From assembly GCA_051453625.1 (NCBI GenBank), contig JBOZIK010000001.1:47603451-47667450 (forward strand): a stretch of DNA of 64,000 nucleotides. The letters run 5' to 3'. Under the pieces are notes generated by a model. It had not been told where the DNA came from. It did no database searches and worked only from the letters and a program-made list of their open reading frames with translations. The stretch comes from Welwitschia mirabilis. Taxonomy: Eukaryota; Gnetophyta; Gnetopsida; Welwitschiales. Below, one piece after another: positions 56,401-63,870 of the stretch (position 1 is the stretch's first letter; the number at the start of each line of letters is the position of its first letter). Made by a program: the position numbers and the translations under genes.

Positions 56401-57645
56401 TCATTAGCTCGGCCATGAGGAAACACATTGTAATTCTGCCTACAATGACAAGACTGTCTTGACAGGCAACAACTCGTGCAAGTTTCCAGGGAAATTGCTA
56501 GAATCTGATGTTTTAGAAGCATCTGAAAGATGTCAGAAAGACCATATTATTAAAAATAAAGACTTATGTAGTTAATCAATATATTTGGATCAGAATATAA
56601 TACATCTTTTGCAAAATGACAAGCATGCATAAAAGCAGAAATATTACTCAAACCTGTAGCCATAGTCCATCATAGACTGATTTGCATGAAAAACTTAATT
56701 CCTCAAGTTGCTTACGTGCATCCAACAAAACTTCAAAACTCATATGACAGTAAAGGATCCCCCCACTTTCAAAAACACTAAGAAGTGCATCAACTTCTTC
56801 ATTGCCATAATATTCAGTTTCTCTTAGACAAGCCTTTAATTCCTTTCTACTAACTATTCGTCCTCCCCATGATGGTACATGATAACCACACCTTCCCCAG
56901 CCATCAGAAAAAACTCTTGTGGTTGAGGTAGATCTAGATGACGAGCTGTGAGGTGTTTGATCCTTGGAGGATTTATCCTTGCAATCATTGGAGCCAGCCT
57001 CTCCAAATGAACTGTTATTGCCTTTGGTTCCACTTGCCTCTAGCTCCCTTCTCAATCCAAGGTGATGGCAGCATAAATCTGCTTCCATTTCCGTCCTTGG
57101 CAAATGAAAGTTTTGACTTTTATGAGTATTTGTTGTTCCTGCTGAATAGGAATGTCTTCCTCCATTATCTCCATATGTTAAGGCTGATTCAAATCTTGCA
57201 GGACAATCACCATCTACCACAGAATCTGCAAGCTCAACAAGTACTTCATTAGCCATGTGATGATTTTCTGACCTCCTTTGTAAACAAGTGCCTTTTGAAA
57301 CATCATGAGTTTCTGATATGTGTTCTGATTTCTCATTTAGAACTTCTTTTTGTTCATATCCGTTGTTTCCACAGATCATATCTGCCTTATGACAACATTC
57401 CCATGATGTCGAAGATGAGAGGTGTGAATGATTGGCTTCCAATAAACAACCTTTCGCAAGAAAGACGTTCAATGCAAGTTCAAATCTGCAGTAGGATCAA
57501 AAAAATTACTTTACAAATGTATTTCAGTTAATCAAATAGATAGAAACAAAATATTATACTGTAACCTTTTTTCTTCATTTGGCACCCAAAGTTCATCTGA
57601 TGTCAGAAGAGCACATAAGGTCTGAGTTGAGAGTTTTGGAAGGAT
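38027..57645 (-). CDS. split host gene, plant BTB/POZ-type family protein (5' end missing)
   Basis: Eight exons on the minus strand: 57645-57566, 57485-56654, 56522-55828, 39271-39187, 38786-38735, 38629-38580, 38339-38292 and 38203-38027. All introns are GT-AG, the phases agree at every junction, and together they give 2019 bp, 672 codons and a TGA. Introns are 80, 131, 16556, 400, 105, 240 (with a 100-N gap) and 88 bp. The product has a BACK-like helical start, a Ser/His/Asn-rich middle, a conserved Trp/Cys region and a C-terminal globular domain. From memory it matches a conserved plant family annotated as BTB/POZ-domain proteins, in which the BTB domain lies upstream of the first exon seen here; I cannot check this. 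BTB proteins often link substrates to CUL3 ubiquitin ligases. Exon sequence is free of stops, unlike everything around it, so the gene is probably functional. Confidence 0.8.
38292..38339 (-). CDS. host gene exon (48 bp)
   Basis: Acceptor TTTTCTAG before GTACATCTG; donor ATCAG/GTGAAA. Encodes VHLYVDRREKVTVRYQ in phase 0. The hydrophobic/charged alternation suggests beta-strands of the C-terminal domain. Confidence 0.85.
38400..38499. other. assembly gap (100 N) in a small intron
   Basis: Both edges carry CAGAAAGC, so the gap may be an unmerged overlap rather than missing sequence. Confidence 0.85.
38580..38629 (-). CDS. host gene exon (50 bp)
   Basis: Acceptor ATTGTTCAG before GACTATTTTTAC; donor AAAAG/GTAGGT. 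GA completes Gly, then LFLHRRRAEYSDTQQK. The next intron contains the 100-N gap at 38400-38499, whose edges share only CAGAAAGC, so little intron sequence need be missing. Confidence 0.85.
38735..38786 (-). CDS. host gene exon (52 bp)
   Basis: Acceptor TGATGTCAG before CTTAGTGTAC; donor TCTTG/GTATGA. Encodes LSVQAFNDEDPQGRRTL plus the first base of a Gly codon. Starts in phase 0 after ...SLWK. Confidence 0.85.
39187..39271 (-). CDS. host gene exon after the giant intron
   Basis: Acceptor GATACTTGTAG before GATGGAATTTG; donor GGAAG/GTACGT. One base completes the split Gly codon, then 28 codons: MEFEDVHRLGDGQAKHSPEI, FYAGSLWK. This fits directly onto PPFRFG of the exon at 55828, and the joined FRFG-MEFEDVHRL agrees with my memory of the family. 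It is the key evidence that the two exon blocks belong to one gene. Confidence 0.85.
39600..39807 (-). repeat. 104-bp tandem duplication in the giant intron, coding-like
   Basis: Two diverged copies (about 39600-39703 and 39704-39807) share TTTCAGGATCACTTT at a spacing of 104. On the minus strand each has an open, similar peptide: NSQSDPENASNFHEHGYKSD and NSKSDPENAINCHQYHHESE, but the frame shifts between them. The lower copy runs on to GPEASHR followed by AG/GTGTGT (about 39552), a possible donor. It may be a decayed or alternative exon near the giant intron's 3' end; it is not needed for the main frame. Confidence 0.5.
39808..40472. other. intron DNA without recognisable gene
   Basis: No retroelement motif or convincing exon. 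It ends at the left copy of the 16-bp direct repeat that bounds the compound insertion. Confidence 0.5.
40473..40488 (+). repeat. 16-bp direct repeat, left copy (possible target-site duplication)
   Basis: AGCCTAAAAGTGACTT, followed at once by a T run and the reverse complement of a LINE 3' end. An identical 16-mer is at 49719-49734, directly after the 5' end of the second LINE. Confidence 0.75.
40489..41658 (-). mobile_element. LINE copy A, 3' part
   Basis: On the minus strand: the end of LINE ORF2 (41655 to about 41000) with the zf-RVT region TYLQLRGQAPKVNWFSLVWN and KFALPKQSFITWVACNN, a later block YHVWQGRNAKLFNQTEFNV (about 41150-41205), then a 3' UTR ending in a short poly-A (T run at 40487-40493). 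It is the same family as copy B at 44165-49718, about 85% identical by eye, and has the same orientation as the host gene. Its upstream part is cut by an N gap at 41659. Confidence 0.85.
41659..41758. other. assembly gap (100 N) between LINE A and Copia
   Basis: Element identity changes across the gap (LINE ORF2 on the left, Copia RT on the right), so its real size and content are unknown. The 190-codon frame spanning it is a chance join. Confidence 0.95.
41759..44163 (-). pseudogene. Sirevirus-like Copia pol fragment
   Basis: Minus-strand blocks in order. Pre-integrase: MVCEYDIPKIEDVLYVDGLK (about 44080-44138). Integrase: LHLDLVGPSKVKSLRGKRYF and VVIDDFTRNTWVE (about 43600-43690), KLDHGSELDNES and TPSTPQQNGVAERKNKVLIE (43340-43510), then [68 protein letters not shown] (42279-42551), a 10-N gap, then IHIYVEDIVFGATNEKL (about 42130-42185), where YVDD is YVED, and LYRGMSGSLLYLTSSRPDIA (about 41860-41915). 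LTRs, gag, protease and RNase H are missing. The upstream end is cut by the poly-A of LINE B. Confidence 0.85.
42268..42277. other. 10-N run within Copia RT
   Basis: Short gap between the LYGLKQAPR block and the following RT sequence. Roughly the expected number of RT residues is missing there. Confidence 0.9.
44180..44945 (-). mobile_element. LINE B 3' UTR and ORF2 tail
   Basis: Parallel to 40494-41210 of copy A, with small insertions or deletions (for example the extra GAAAAAAGAAACAGG at about 44262). The open frames on either strand here are short and not conserved between copies except the ORF2 tail. Confidence 0.6.
45060..45362 (-). pseudogene. LINE B zf-RVT domain
   Basis: TYLQLRGQALKVDWFSLVWN, KFALPKQSFITWLACNNRLI, TKDRLIKFGLPSDPTCVLYG and EETRNHIFFECSF form the conserved zinc-binding region C-terminal to LINE RT (final C-x2-C...H...C motif partly retained as CVLYG...HIFFEC). 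Directly downstream, copy B has a G-rich expansion (45086-45117) not present in copy A. Confidence 0.8.
45524..46892 (-). pseudogene. LINE B reverse transcriptase and post-RT region
   Basis: 46614-46892: ELCRPISSTEIRNAFSMIGN, DKAPWPDGFFAKFLKTSW, INSTAIALIPKNACPN, FRPITYCNVI (RT fingers). Then frame-shifted remnants to 46258. 45980-46258: LPVFPGYGVYLSRSLKKMA and CYADYLFLFCRGD, where the catalytic YADD is YADY, then LEANLSKRQAFFGG. 45524-45955: LPVKYLGVPLSSKKLSIADC, LSYAGRLVLVKVVLQS and WHNLVKPKVAGGFGLT, the thumb and downstream region. Order and spacing are normal for plant L1. At least two frameshifts. Confidence 0.85.
46896..47399 (-). pseudogene. LINE B linker between endonuclease and RT
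   Basis: Open frame of 167 codons: LADILKKIKHTKQGLKDR, then basic helical sequence, RAKIRWAQEDLNSAYFHACL, SSINSIHDVNGTLLDQPDAV and HHELISFFQSLLGNE. RWxxxGDxNTxFFH-like and IxxLxxxxGxxxxxxxxI patterns are standard in the connector region of plant LINE ORF2. Confidence 0.8.
47467..48186 (-). pseudogene. LINE B APE-type endonuclease
   Basis: 48186: MKIATSNIRGLNSPDKQQEI (N-terminal block, expected WN(I/V)RGLN), FAVLETKVQISKVE (catalytic Glu), GTVFWTSFVYGFN, then a stop at 47833. In the next stretch WVILGDFNYIAEPGEK (about 47740-47785), GCLFTWSDKHQGDRRIYCKL, DRALINNNWIKSFPHSF and LSDHSPIIL (about 47480-47510) complete the catalytic Asn, Asp and His blocks. One disabling stop or frameshift. Confidence 0.85.
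48880..49669 (-). pseudogene. LINE B ORF1 (DUF4283 and zinc knuckle)
   Basis: 49669: MLPCVAALRSLKARDPLMDP, then LWADIVAKN and a stop near 49460. 49130-49420: VYRLKPHVLRVQNYVRHQWG, RGIFIFKFKSYEEMLKVMEK, GPWPFDNRPLILKPWTPSL and FPIWVKLPCLNLHL, a good DUF4283 match (GPW...W.P......WVxLPxLP). Past another stop it continues to GRLSYARLCVEISLDHELP and a CCHC knuckle KCAHCVCFGHRTMQC (about 48890-48935). ORF1 binds element RNA. Confidence 0.85.
49719..49734 (+). repeat. 16-bp direct repeat, right copy
   Basis: AGCCTAAAAGTGACTT, identical to 40473-40488. It marks the outer border of the compound insertion, next to the LINE B 5' end. Confidence 0.75.
49990..50661 (-). other. coding-like patch in the giant intron, unidentified
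   Basis: Base composition here is more balanced than its surroundings and both strands are open. Minus strand: 50434-50661 (GHQELVFQRVQLQPTNEPFS, KKKIQCCSAENVSETLVAEI) and, in another frame, 50186-50452 (FSFEVKNADYSFNIRGKFSK, QFVEASIQPWVIEKWTKEGP). Plus strand: 49990-50301 (GSIHPPTWVTASGSARVSAT, LPPYLRYNRTYRWEAALQ). I recognise neither. It could be decayed exons, a captured gene piece or a non-coding repeat. A frame change near 50450 would need an intron or frameshift. Confidence 0.3.
50662..52819. other. intron DNA without recognisable gene
   Basis: Short frames only. No retroelement domain found. A 75-codon plus frame at 52341-52568 lacks any motif. Confidence 0.5.
52820..54290 (+). pseudogene. 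Copia gag remnant with in-frame (GA)n
   Basis: Interrupted plus-strand reading of a UBN2-type gag: NALICILCPEE and CTTAKEIWDGLEVPPEGTSM, NTKLQMLVTNFEDIKMEEQR, TIFKYITKINDLAN, then KKTKKLK, an (Arg-Glu) repeat coded by a GA microsatellite (53371-53424), IALKASLDDHEEEARCEDEE and KDEDLVLLTRNF. After stops come HLEKILETAQKILEDFSQAR (coiled coil), SVLDKLGFGSTRNGL and a knuckle CNYCDNFGHRRYVYLFEN whose last cysteine is lost (about 54165-54220). Protease and pol do not follow. Antisense to the host gene. Confidence 0.75.
53371..53424 (+). repeat. (AG)27 microsatellite inside gag frame
   Basis: 54 uninterrupted bases of AG. The length is a multiple of three, so the gag frame is kept, encoding alternating Arg and Glu. 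Confidence 0.95.
54303..54480 (+). repeat. about 87-bp tandem duplication
   Basis: Copies begin at about 54303 and 54390 with AAAAAGGGAGGA and share TTTCTTTGCT, GTCACC, AAGCCAGT and CACCCTCC/TACCCTCC; diverged. It lies just after the gag knuckle and may be part of the element. A run of A at about 54589-54602 follows, possibly the tail of another short insertion. Confidence 0.7.
54603..55827. other. intron DNA near the donor of the giant intron
   Basis: No gene or element motif found. It ends at the donor GTGAGT of the host exon 55828-56522. Confidence 0.5.
55828..56522 (-). CDS. host gene exon before the giant intron (231 codons)
   Basis: Acceptor ATCTTTCAG before ATGCTTCTAAAACATC; donor TTTGG/GTGAGT. 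It begins MLLKHQILAISLETCTSCCL, with a cysteine cluster (CTSCCLSRQSCHC) that could bind a metal. It continues through DGLAGIGRGQSIASED, WPPTRVVFSRVPYGFGSRNS, DGLTVAVGLIQGFGNGNPTH and ends LQTPLRAFPPFRFG. The last codon is split GG/G across a 16556-bp intron. The ATG at the exon start is an internal Met, not the start codon: the upstream exon joins in frame (GLWLQ-MLLKHQ). Confidence 0.85.
56654..57485 (-). CDS. host gene large exon (277 codons)
   Basis: Acceptor CTACTGCAG before ATTTGAACTTGC; donor CTACAG/GTTTGA. It starts FELALNVFLAKG, then a long low-complexity section rich in Ser, Asn, His, Glu and Cys (no obvious domain; several CC pairs such as ECCHKAD and DLCCHHLG), a serine-rich tract (SSSSRSTSTT), and a conserved end: GWGRCGYHVPSWGGRIVSRK, EYYGNEEVDALLSVFESGGI, LYCHMSFEVLLDARKQLEEL and YDGLWLQ. 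Phase 0 at the 3' junction. Confidence 0.85.
57566..57645 (-). CDS. host gene exon, BACK-like start of visible part
   Basis: Acceptor TTTGTCATAG before ATCCTTCCAAAACTC; donor AAAAAG/GTTACA. Encodes ILPKLSTQTLCALLTSDELW and VPNEEK, then two bases (AG) that combine with the next exon's A to give Arg of RFELAL. The SxxTLxxLLxSDELWVPNEEKRFELAL pattern is typical of the BACK region after a BTB domain. An upstream exon must exist, because it begins with an acceptor. I found none within the window. Confidence 0.8.
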
Positions 57646-60600
57646 CTATGACAAAGTCCAAAATGAATGAACAGATTAATTTTGAAGGCTGAAAGCCACA
57701 ACCAACAACTAAAACATATGATAAATTAAAGAAGAAATAGAATCTTTTGAGAAATAGTATTCCAGTAATTCTTTGAATTATCTGAATTATATGGCAAGGC
57801 CTGCACATTGATGTATTTATGGAAACTTTGACCATGATATTGATCCTTGCATATTGCTTAAAATTCATATATTTGTTTGATTATAAGTATTTATCTTTGT
57901 AGCTTTATTCACTAAGAAAAAATTCTATCATAAAGGAAAAATGAGGTGAAACAGCCATGCTCTTCGTTGGAGGCACTTTGTATAATGTGTGTACAATAAT
58001 CGGATGTGTTGGGTTAACTGTGAAACCAAATCTTGGGGCCAGTTTACATAGATCATAAAAGCAAATTTATATGATGCAGGGTTTAGAATGGGGTAAACTT
58101 AAGGCCATTGGGTCTAACAAGTTGGAGTCCCCACTATTGAATCCCAATGCTGCAATGAGATCTTCCCACATAACATATTACATGAAGTTTTTACATGTGT
58201 GAAACATACATTTGAAGTTGTCTTCCTTTTTCATGCAACCTGGGTCCATGGTATCCTTCAATTGGATGATTGTGTTTGGTTAATGTTCTTATTATATGTT
58301 AAGCATTGGGAACCCTTGTTTCACAAGATAATTATTCTTTTTGACAATTAGTCTAAATTAACCTAAGTTAGATGAGACCACAAAAGCTGCAAAAACAAAA
58401 TAACATGTTTTATGACATGAAGATCCAGTGTCTAATGAGAAGGTTTTCATTTTTTTGATCAAATAATGAAGAAGAGTTCAATACAACATCCACTCTCTCC
58501 ACCACAACCTGAGTCAAATCTCTAACTAGGAGGGCGTACCCACCACAGTTCAAGGTATTTGGTTTCATGGTATGACAATAGCAAAATAGGCATCAGCCAA
58601 GGTTCAATTCTAGGAATGCCTAAACTAAACTAAAGATCCAGGATGCGGCATTTCTGCTTATGGTTGCAAAAATTCCAGTATCATATAAAAACCAAAACTT
58701 GAAGATTCAAAACATGAAGAGCCAAACCAAGACAAAAATTGGGTTCATTAAACAGAAGCATGACTAGGTTCTTCCAATGAAACTATGGAAGAGGATTGTG
58801 GAATTTTAATGGTGTGTTTCTAGATGAACTGGATGCTAGAAGGAAAGGTAGATCCACCAAGAAAAATTATGAAGATAGGACAAGGCCAATTCTGAAACAA
58901 TAAACATTTGAGAACAATAGAAGAAAAGCAGTGACCAAATAAAATGAAGTAGTAGTGATTAAACAAAAAGAATAAAGAAGATTCCAATAAAAAATGAATA
59001 GTTGGAGTAACAAAGCACAAAAAACAGTGCTATTAACTTCTGCACTTAAAAAAAAATTAAAAAAGTAACCACAAACTAAATTAGACAAAGTAGAACGAAA
59101 GAATCTATGAATCTAAAAATAAAGACATCAATAATCTCATAGCAATACAACTCTGAAGCAAAACCCAAAGGCAAGGTGAAAAAAAAAAACCATGCACTGA
59201 ACATTGCTTTATTACAAAACTAGAAGGTATAAGCTGCTAGATACCACCTGAAGAAGCTAATAAAAGACACTAAAGAGAAGGAAAGATTCTCATCAACTGC
59301 CACTGAATGTCCAAGTACAAATCTTATGAAACTCTCAAAACCCATTTAATGGAACTAGCATATGAAACTAGTTGAAGAAAACAGTGAATAGAACTATGAA
59401 GTTCTTGGCATTCAAAACAAATCTAATGATCCAAGAAGTAAAAGTTCTTCAACTTAAGAAAACCTAAACATGATCAAACACCATCATGCCTCCAGACAAA
59501 ATTATAGAGTATATGTAGAAATGGAAAAGGCTGTAAAAGCAGTAGATGCTAGAGATCATGAAGGCAACAACCTTAATAAATTTATCTAACCAAAACTAAC
59601 TAGAGGATATGGAACACATTTACAAAGGAGCAAATTGTCACAGATGAAGTAGGGGGAATTCAGCCCCTGTGAGATCAACCCTATCTCGGGTTTAAACAGA
59701 AGGATGGTGACAGGATTGAAAGCTAATGATTTGGATTTCAGTTTGTTTAGTTTGCGAGGGCACCAAACTTAGGTTTTATGCCATTTGCACAACAGTAATG
59801 GAAAAAAGTGAACTAAACGCATACAAGTAAATGAATCTTAACAAGAGTTGCAATTGTTAGGAACAGACTGTAAAACAGGGTTACCGCTGAAACAACCGAA
59901 ATGCCAGACTTCCAGAAATTTCGCGATTGTCTGGAAATGACAGCAGATTTTGGAACATAGCAAGTAAAAGAGTCCCTTTATTACAATTTTTCTGTTATAG
60001 AGGGCCCATGCATGCCCAAAAATGTGCAGGATTCTCTTCAAAAAGATGGCATTTTGGTCTTAGGTGATTAGATATGAGAAATGTTGAGATTGGAGAAGGG
60101 ATTGATTGTATTGAGGACCTGGAAAAGAAGTCCTCGTTATAGAATGAGGTAGAGGACGTCGTAAAAGTGCTTGGGTAATACTCTATTGTAATAATGCTCT
60201 TGGACTGTGATTATTGGTAATTTTGATGAATAACCCTTGAATTAGGGTTTAGTTAGATTAAAGACTAATTTAAGGTTTTTAACATGCCACGTGTCAAGTG
60301 GTTGGTCCTTTTTGGGGCTATGGTCTTGGTCTTTTCATTTTATTTTGTTATGTACAGATTTTGTTTTTAGATACCATGTCCCAAAGATATCAAGCCCAAG
60401 GCAAATATCAAAACTGAGGGAGATATCTAACTTAAAGGGAGATATCAAGCCCAAAGGGAGATATCAAGCCCAACGGAGGATTTGGATGGTATAATGAGAT
60501 TTTTGAGGTTTGGTAGGATTCAAGGGATGGGAAAGGGATTTGTAGTTGTCAAGGCATGACTTACAATACCACCTTTAATTGGGAACATCAAATTTTGATC

Positions 60601-60980
60601 TTACACTAGCCCTCACAAAACTAGTTCTAGACCAAACAATTGCTGTTTTTCAACCAAAATTAGTACAAGCACAAGATCAAACTGAACCAATCTCATTCTC
60701 TATAAATGAAATAAGGAAGTCAATTAAAAAAGGAATGACACAATGCATTATGAAAATATAGTGACACAACTTCTTTAGGAAAAACCCCCTAACATCAAAT
60801 TTCAAACTATCCTAAAAAATCTCATCCTACTTTATACAAAGTTCATTCCACAATTAGAAGTTTTGTAAAGATTTTACTAATGATTCACTTCCCCCATGAA
60901 TATTAAAGTCATCATGTTTCATGAACTAAGTCAAAAGACATAATAACATTAACAAAATCGGTTGAAAGAGAGAGGTCAGT
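57646..60980. other. upstream intron or flank of host gene
   Basis: Must contain intron sequence next to the acceptor at 57646. I find no BTB-encoding exon. A T-rich block at 58446-58460 could be the 3' tail of a minus-strand LINE or short element, but no coding sequence supports it. A 19-bp tandem repeat lies at 60381-60471. Confidence 0.4.
60381..60471 (+). repeat. 19-bp minisatellite, about five units
   Basis: The unit AAAGGGAGATATCAAGCCC is perfect at 60434-60452 and 60453-60471, with three more degenerate units before (from CCAAAGATATCAAGCCC). Confidence 0.85.
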
Positions 60981-60989
60981 AATAATGGT

Positions 60990-62950
60990 GTAATACCCTG
61001 AACTTTGCTACCTCATTATAACCTGTTTACTGGTAATGACTGATAAAGGAAATGTCTAATTTGGATAGATTGATACAGCAATTTTTTTCTATGGTATTCG
61101 TCAATAAAAGTAACAAAATAATTTGCAACTCCTAAAGAAACAAGACTAATGGGACCAACTATATCAGAGTGAATCATTTCTAGTTTTCTACACTTATTTC
61201 ATTTGAAATTAACATGTGTACTTTTATAAATAGCAGAAATAGAACAAATCAAAAGAAACAAAAGTAAATTTACGCAAGAGCTTTTTTAAATCATTCCAGG
61301 TTCACTAAGATGTCTTAGCATCTGATGGCATATCATCCCTTCATCTTCCTTTGCTAAATAGCCATACCCACCATGAGGGACGATCTTCAGAATGCACATA
61401 GATACTTCGTTAGTGCCATGCAAAGGAGTCTAACCAGTCAATAGGAATGATTTTCTTTGCTAGTGCAAGTACATAGTGTACATCACAAGTTGTCCACAAA
61501 TCCATCACTACTCCTCCAAACCAATTTCTCTATCCCTCTGGTTTCACATTATAATCAACTCCCAAATAGATGTTGTTAGAAATTACCCAGAAAAAACAGA
61601 TTCAACAAGCAGCAGAAAACAAAGTAAAGGTAAATATAATGAGAGAACAGCAAAGAAGAAGATCACCAGCAAAGACCAGAAATTACGTGGCTCAACCTAT
61701 GGCCTCCGTCCATGGGAAAAGAAGCAGAAATTCTACTGTTGAAAAACTTGAGGAGTACAATAATGGAGTGGAATCACTTAGAAATCAAGATCCCTAAAGA
61801 TAGTCCACTTATTTAAAAACTACTACAATCCCTTTATAGACTATCGTGGCTGAACTAGTGGGTAGGTTACAACTCATAGCCTGTTGTTTTCAGTGATCTA
61901 TTGTTTCATTTAAACCAACAACTTTTACAATTAACTCTACCTCACAATCACTCTTTCCAAGAAAGAAAAGACAGCTGAGAAGAGAACAGTTGTCCTAAAT
62001 GCTGTTACCACAGGTTATTGAATTCAAGGCATGCTCAATAGATGTAATTGTCAGAGAGAGGTTCATAAGAAAAACATCTTCATAAAAAGACAAACATGGA
62101 AGGGAACACCAGAGTTGAAAATTCAGATATGAAGAACTGAATATTAGGAGACATTGATGTCTTCATCATGGGGATCAACTACAACATCAGCCTCACTATT
62201 TAAAACATTATTCTGTCCAAACTAATCATGTTGTTTGCCTTCATAAATTTCTTTTCCCTTTCTTTTGTTCTTTAATGAGTTACAATCCTTATGTAAATTA
62301 CCCTTTCTCTTGCAATACAAGTAAACAGCATCATTACATCCAATTGACTTGCCTCCACTTGTACTCCTGCTACATCATTTGTCTCTAGCCTAAGACTGAA
62401 TCCTACTGTGAGTCACAAGAGTCTCTCCAAAAGAGATCCTAAAAGCACCTACAAGGTTTTGCTTCACAACATCAATCAATGCAGATATCAAGTTATCTAG
62501 CTTAGTACTACTGTTTTCAATTAATATTAGACTCAAAATATTCAAACTACTCCAACTACACAAGAAGGAAACAAGAATTGCAATAACATGCTATTAATCT
62601 AAAAATTGCAATCCCATATCATCTATCTACAAGAAGATATCTTGCATCTCACCCAAATGTGTTAGAAAACGAGCCCCTTCCTCCTCTTTGTTGTGAAGGC
62701 CTAACTCAACATGAAAAATTTTTTCATTATTGACGGTTGATCATATCTTTGTTTTAGCATTTCCCAAAGTTGATGTGTCATCTTCACTTTCACATGAACT
62801 TTTAAGATGTTATTATTCTCTAGATATTAGCACTTGGTGGCAACCTTTCTACCCCAGTATGCATTCCATCAAGATCTTTCAAAAGTTCCAATCATCTGTG
62901 CACGTCAAACAATCAATTGTTTGGAATCACTCCATTCCTACAAAATGTTA
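60990..62950 (-). pseudogene. Copia gag to integrase start, remnant
   Basis: Minus strand from high to low: gag VKVKMTHQLWEMLKQRYDQP (about 62730-62800), the knuckle LYCKRKGNLHKDCNSLKNKR (about 62260-62330), an acidic stretch ending DPHDEDINVS, the pre-integrase GYGYLAKEDEG and CHQMLRHLSEPGMI (about 61290-61370), and the integrase start EMIHSDIVGPISLVSLGVAN, YFVTFIDEYHRK (about 61080-61185). Stops are frequent and the protease is not readable. The pol part is missing below 60990. Confidence 0.75.
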
Positions 62951-63480
62951 CACAACAATAGATGTCTGAAAATGGTGACAAGGCTATGTGATCATGTGAT
63001 ACGAATGTTATTCACCCAAAACAATGGTTTAGATGTCAATTCTAAAGACTGTGTAGACTACAGCCAACCAAAAATTTCAAAAATGCACACTCCACATACA
63101 TGTGGGCTCGCTACACTCCATTTGCAACACTACCCTGCTCACTTCATTTCACTCTATGACCTACCTTTGATATATTCAGTATGAGAACCTTCCCCACATG
63201 TTTTGCTTTGGCTTGCTCTCTTTACAAACTCCTTTTGGATTAACTGTTCAAACCATAGGATTCCACAACCCTATCCTCTAATATGATTACTTATGAAAAG
63301 CAAGCATGAAAAACAAGGAGGAAGCATCCTTACCAAATAAGCCAACTTAGAGAGTGTCACCCATAGAAATAGAGAGAAAGAGAAAGAGGGAGCAAGATCT
63401 AAACTTGCAACGCAAGTCTAAGAATTATTGGACGATGACAACTCAAGAAATATTGTCACCATGTGCTGTTCAGTGGTTCA
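62951..63480. other. spacer between Copia and Gypsy relics
   Basis: The 116-codon plus-strand frame 62834-63184 overlaps the Copia gag on the other strand and looks like a shadow. Nothing else recognised. Confidence 0.45.
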
Positions 63481-63489
63481 CTCCATGAG

Positions 63490-63870
63490 AAGATAATTCA
63501 GAATTGAGAAGGTGCATAGATGCAAGGGCCATTCGTAAAATTAGTGAGAGACATTGGTTTCTTGTGTCAATTATGAAAAGTGAAGTTCAGGAATGGAAGG
63601 CAGCCTCAAAGACTTCAAATTGGTTATATCAATACTAAGTGATGTCATTTAGCCTCTCAAATGCCTCAAGTATTCTTGGGAGGATGATGAACAAGTTAGT
63701 AAAAAAAAAAATTTACTAAGTGGTTGTATATCTAGATGATATTCTAGTTTTTAGCAAATCTCTTCATGAAGATATGGTACAGTTTGCAAAGGTATTAAGT
63801 AAGTTAAGACAAGAAAAATTATTTATCAATCGAGCTAATAGTTAATTGGCTTGTGAAGAAATCCAAACCA
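63490..63870 (+). pseudogene. Gypsy RT remnant
   Basis: RCIDARAIRKIS (about 63510-63545) is the early RT block. Then after a deletion EWKAASKTSNWLYQY, VMSFSLSNASSILGRMMNKL (about 63640-63700), VVVYLDDILVFSKSLHEDMV (about 63722-63781; the catalytic YxDD intact) and AKVLSKLRQEKLFINRA. Two stops within. RNase H does not follow in readable form before the window ends. Confidence 0.85.

Noticed and set aside
56938-57252. 104-codon plus-strand frame
   Set aside because: Antisense shadow of the large host exon.
57593-57868. 91-codon minus frame
   Set aside because: It reads from the intron into the exon 57566-57645 in the wrong frame; the splice acceptor at 57646 gives the conserved reading.
62834-63184. 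116-codon plus-strand frame
   Set aside because: Its first part is antisense to a recognisable Copia gag block, and there is no motif of its own.
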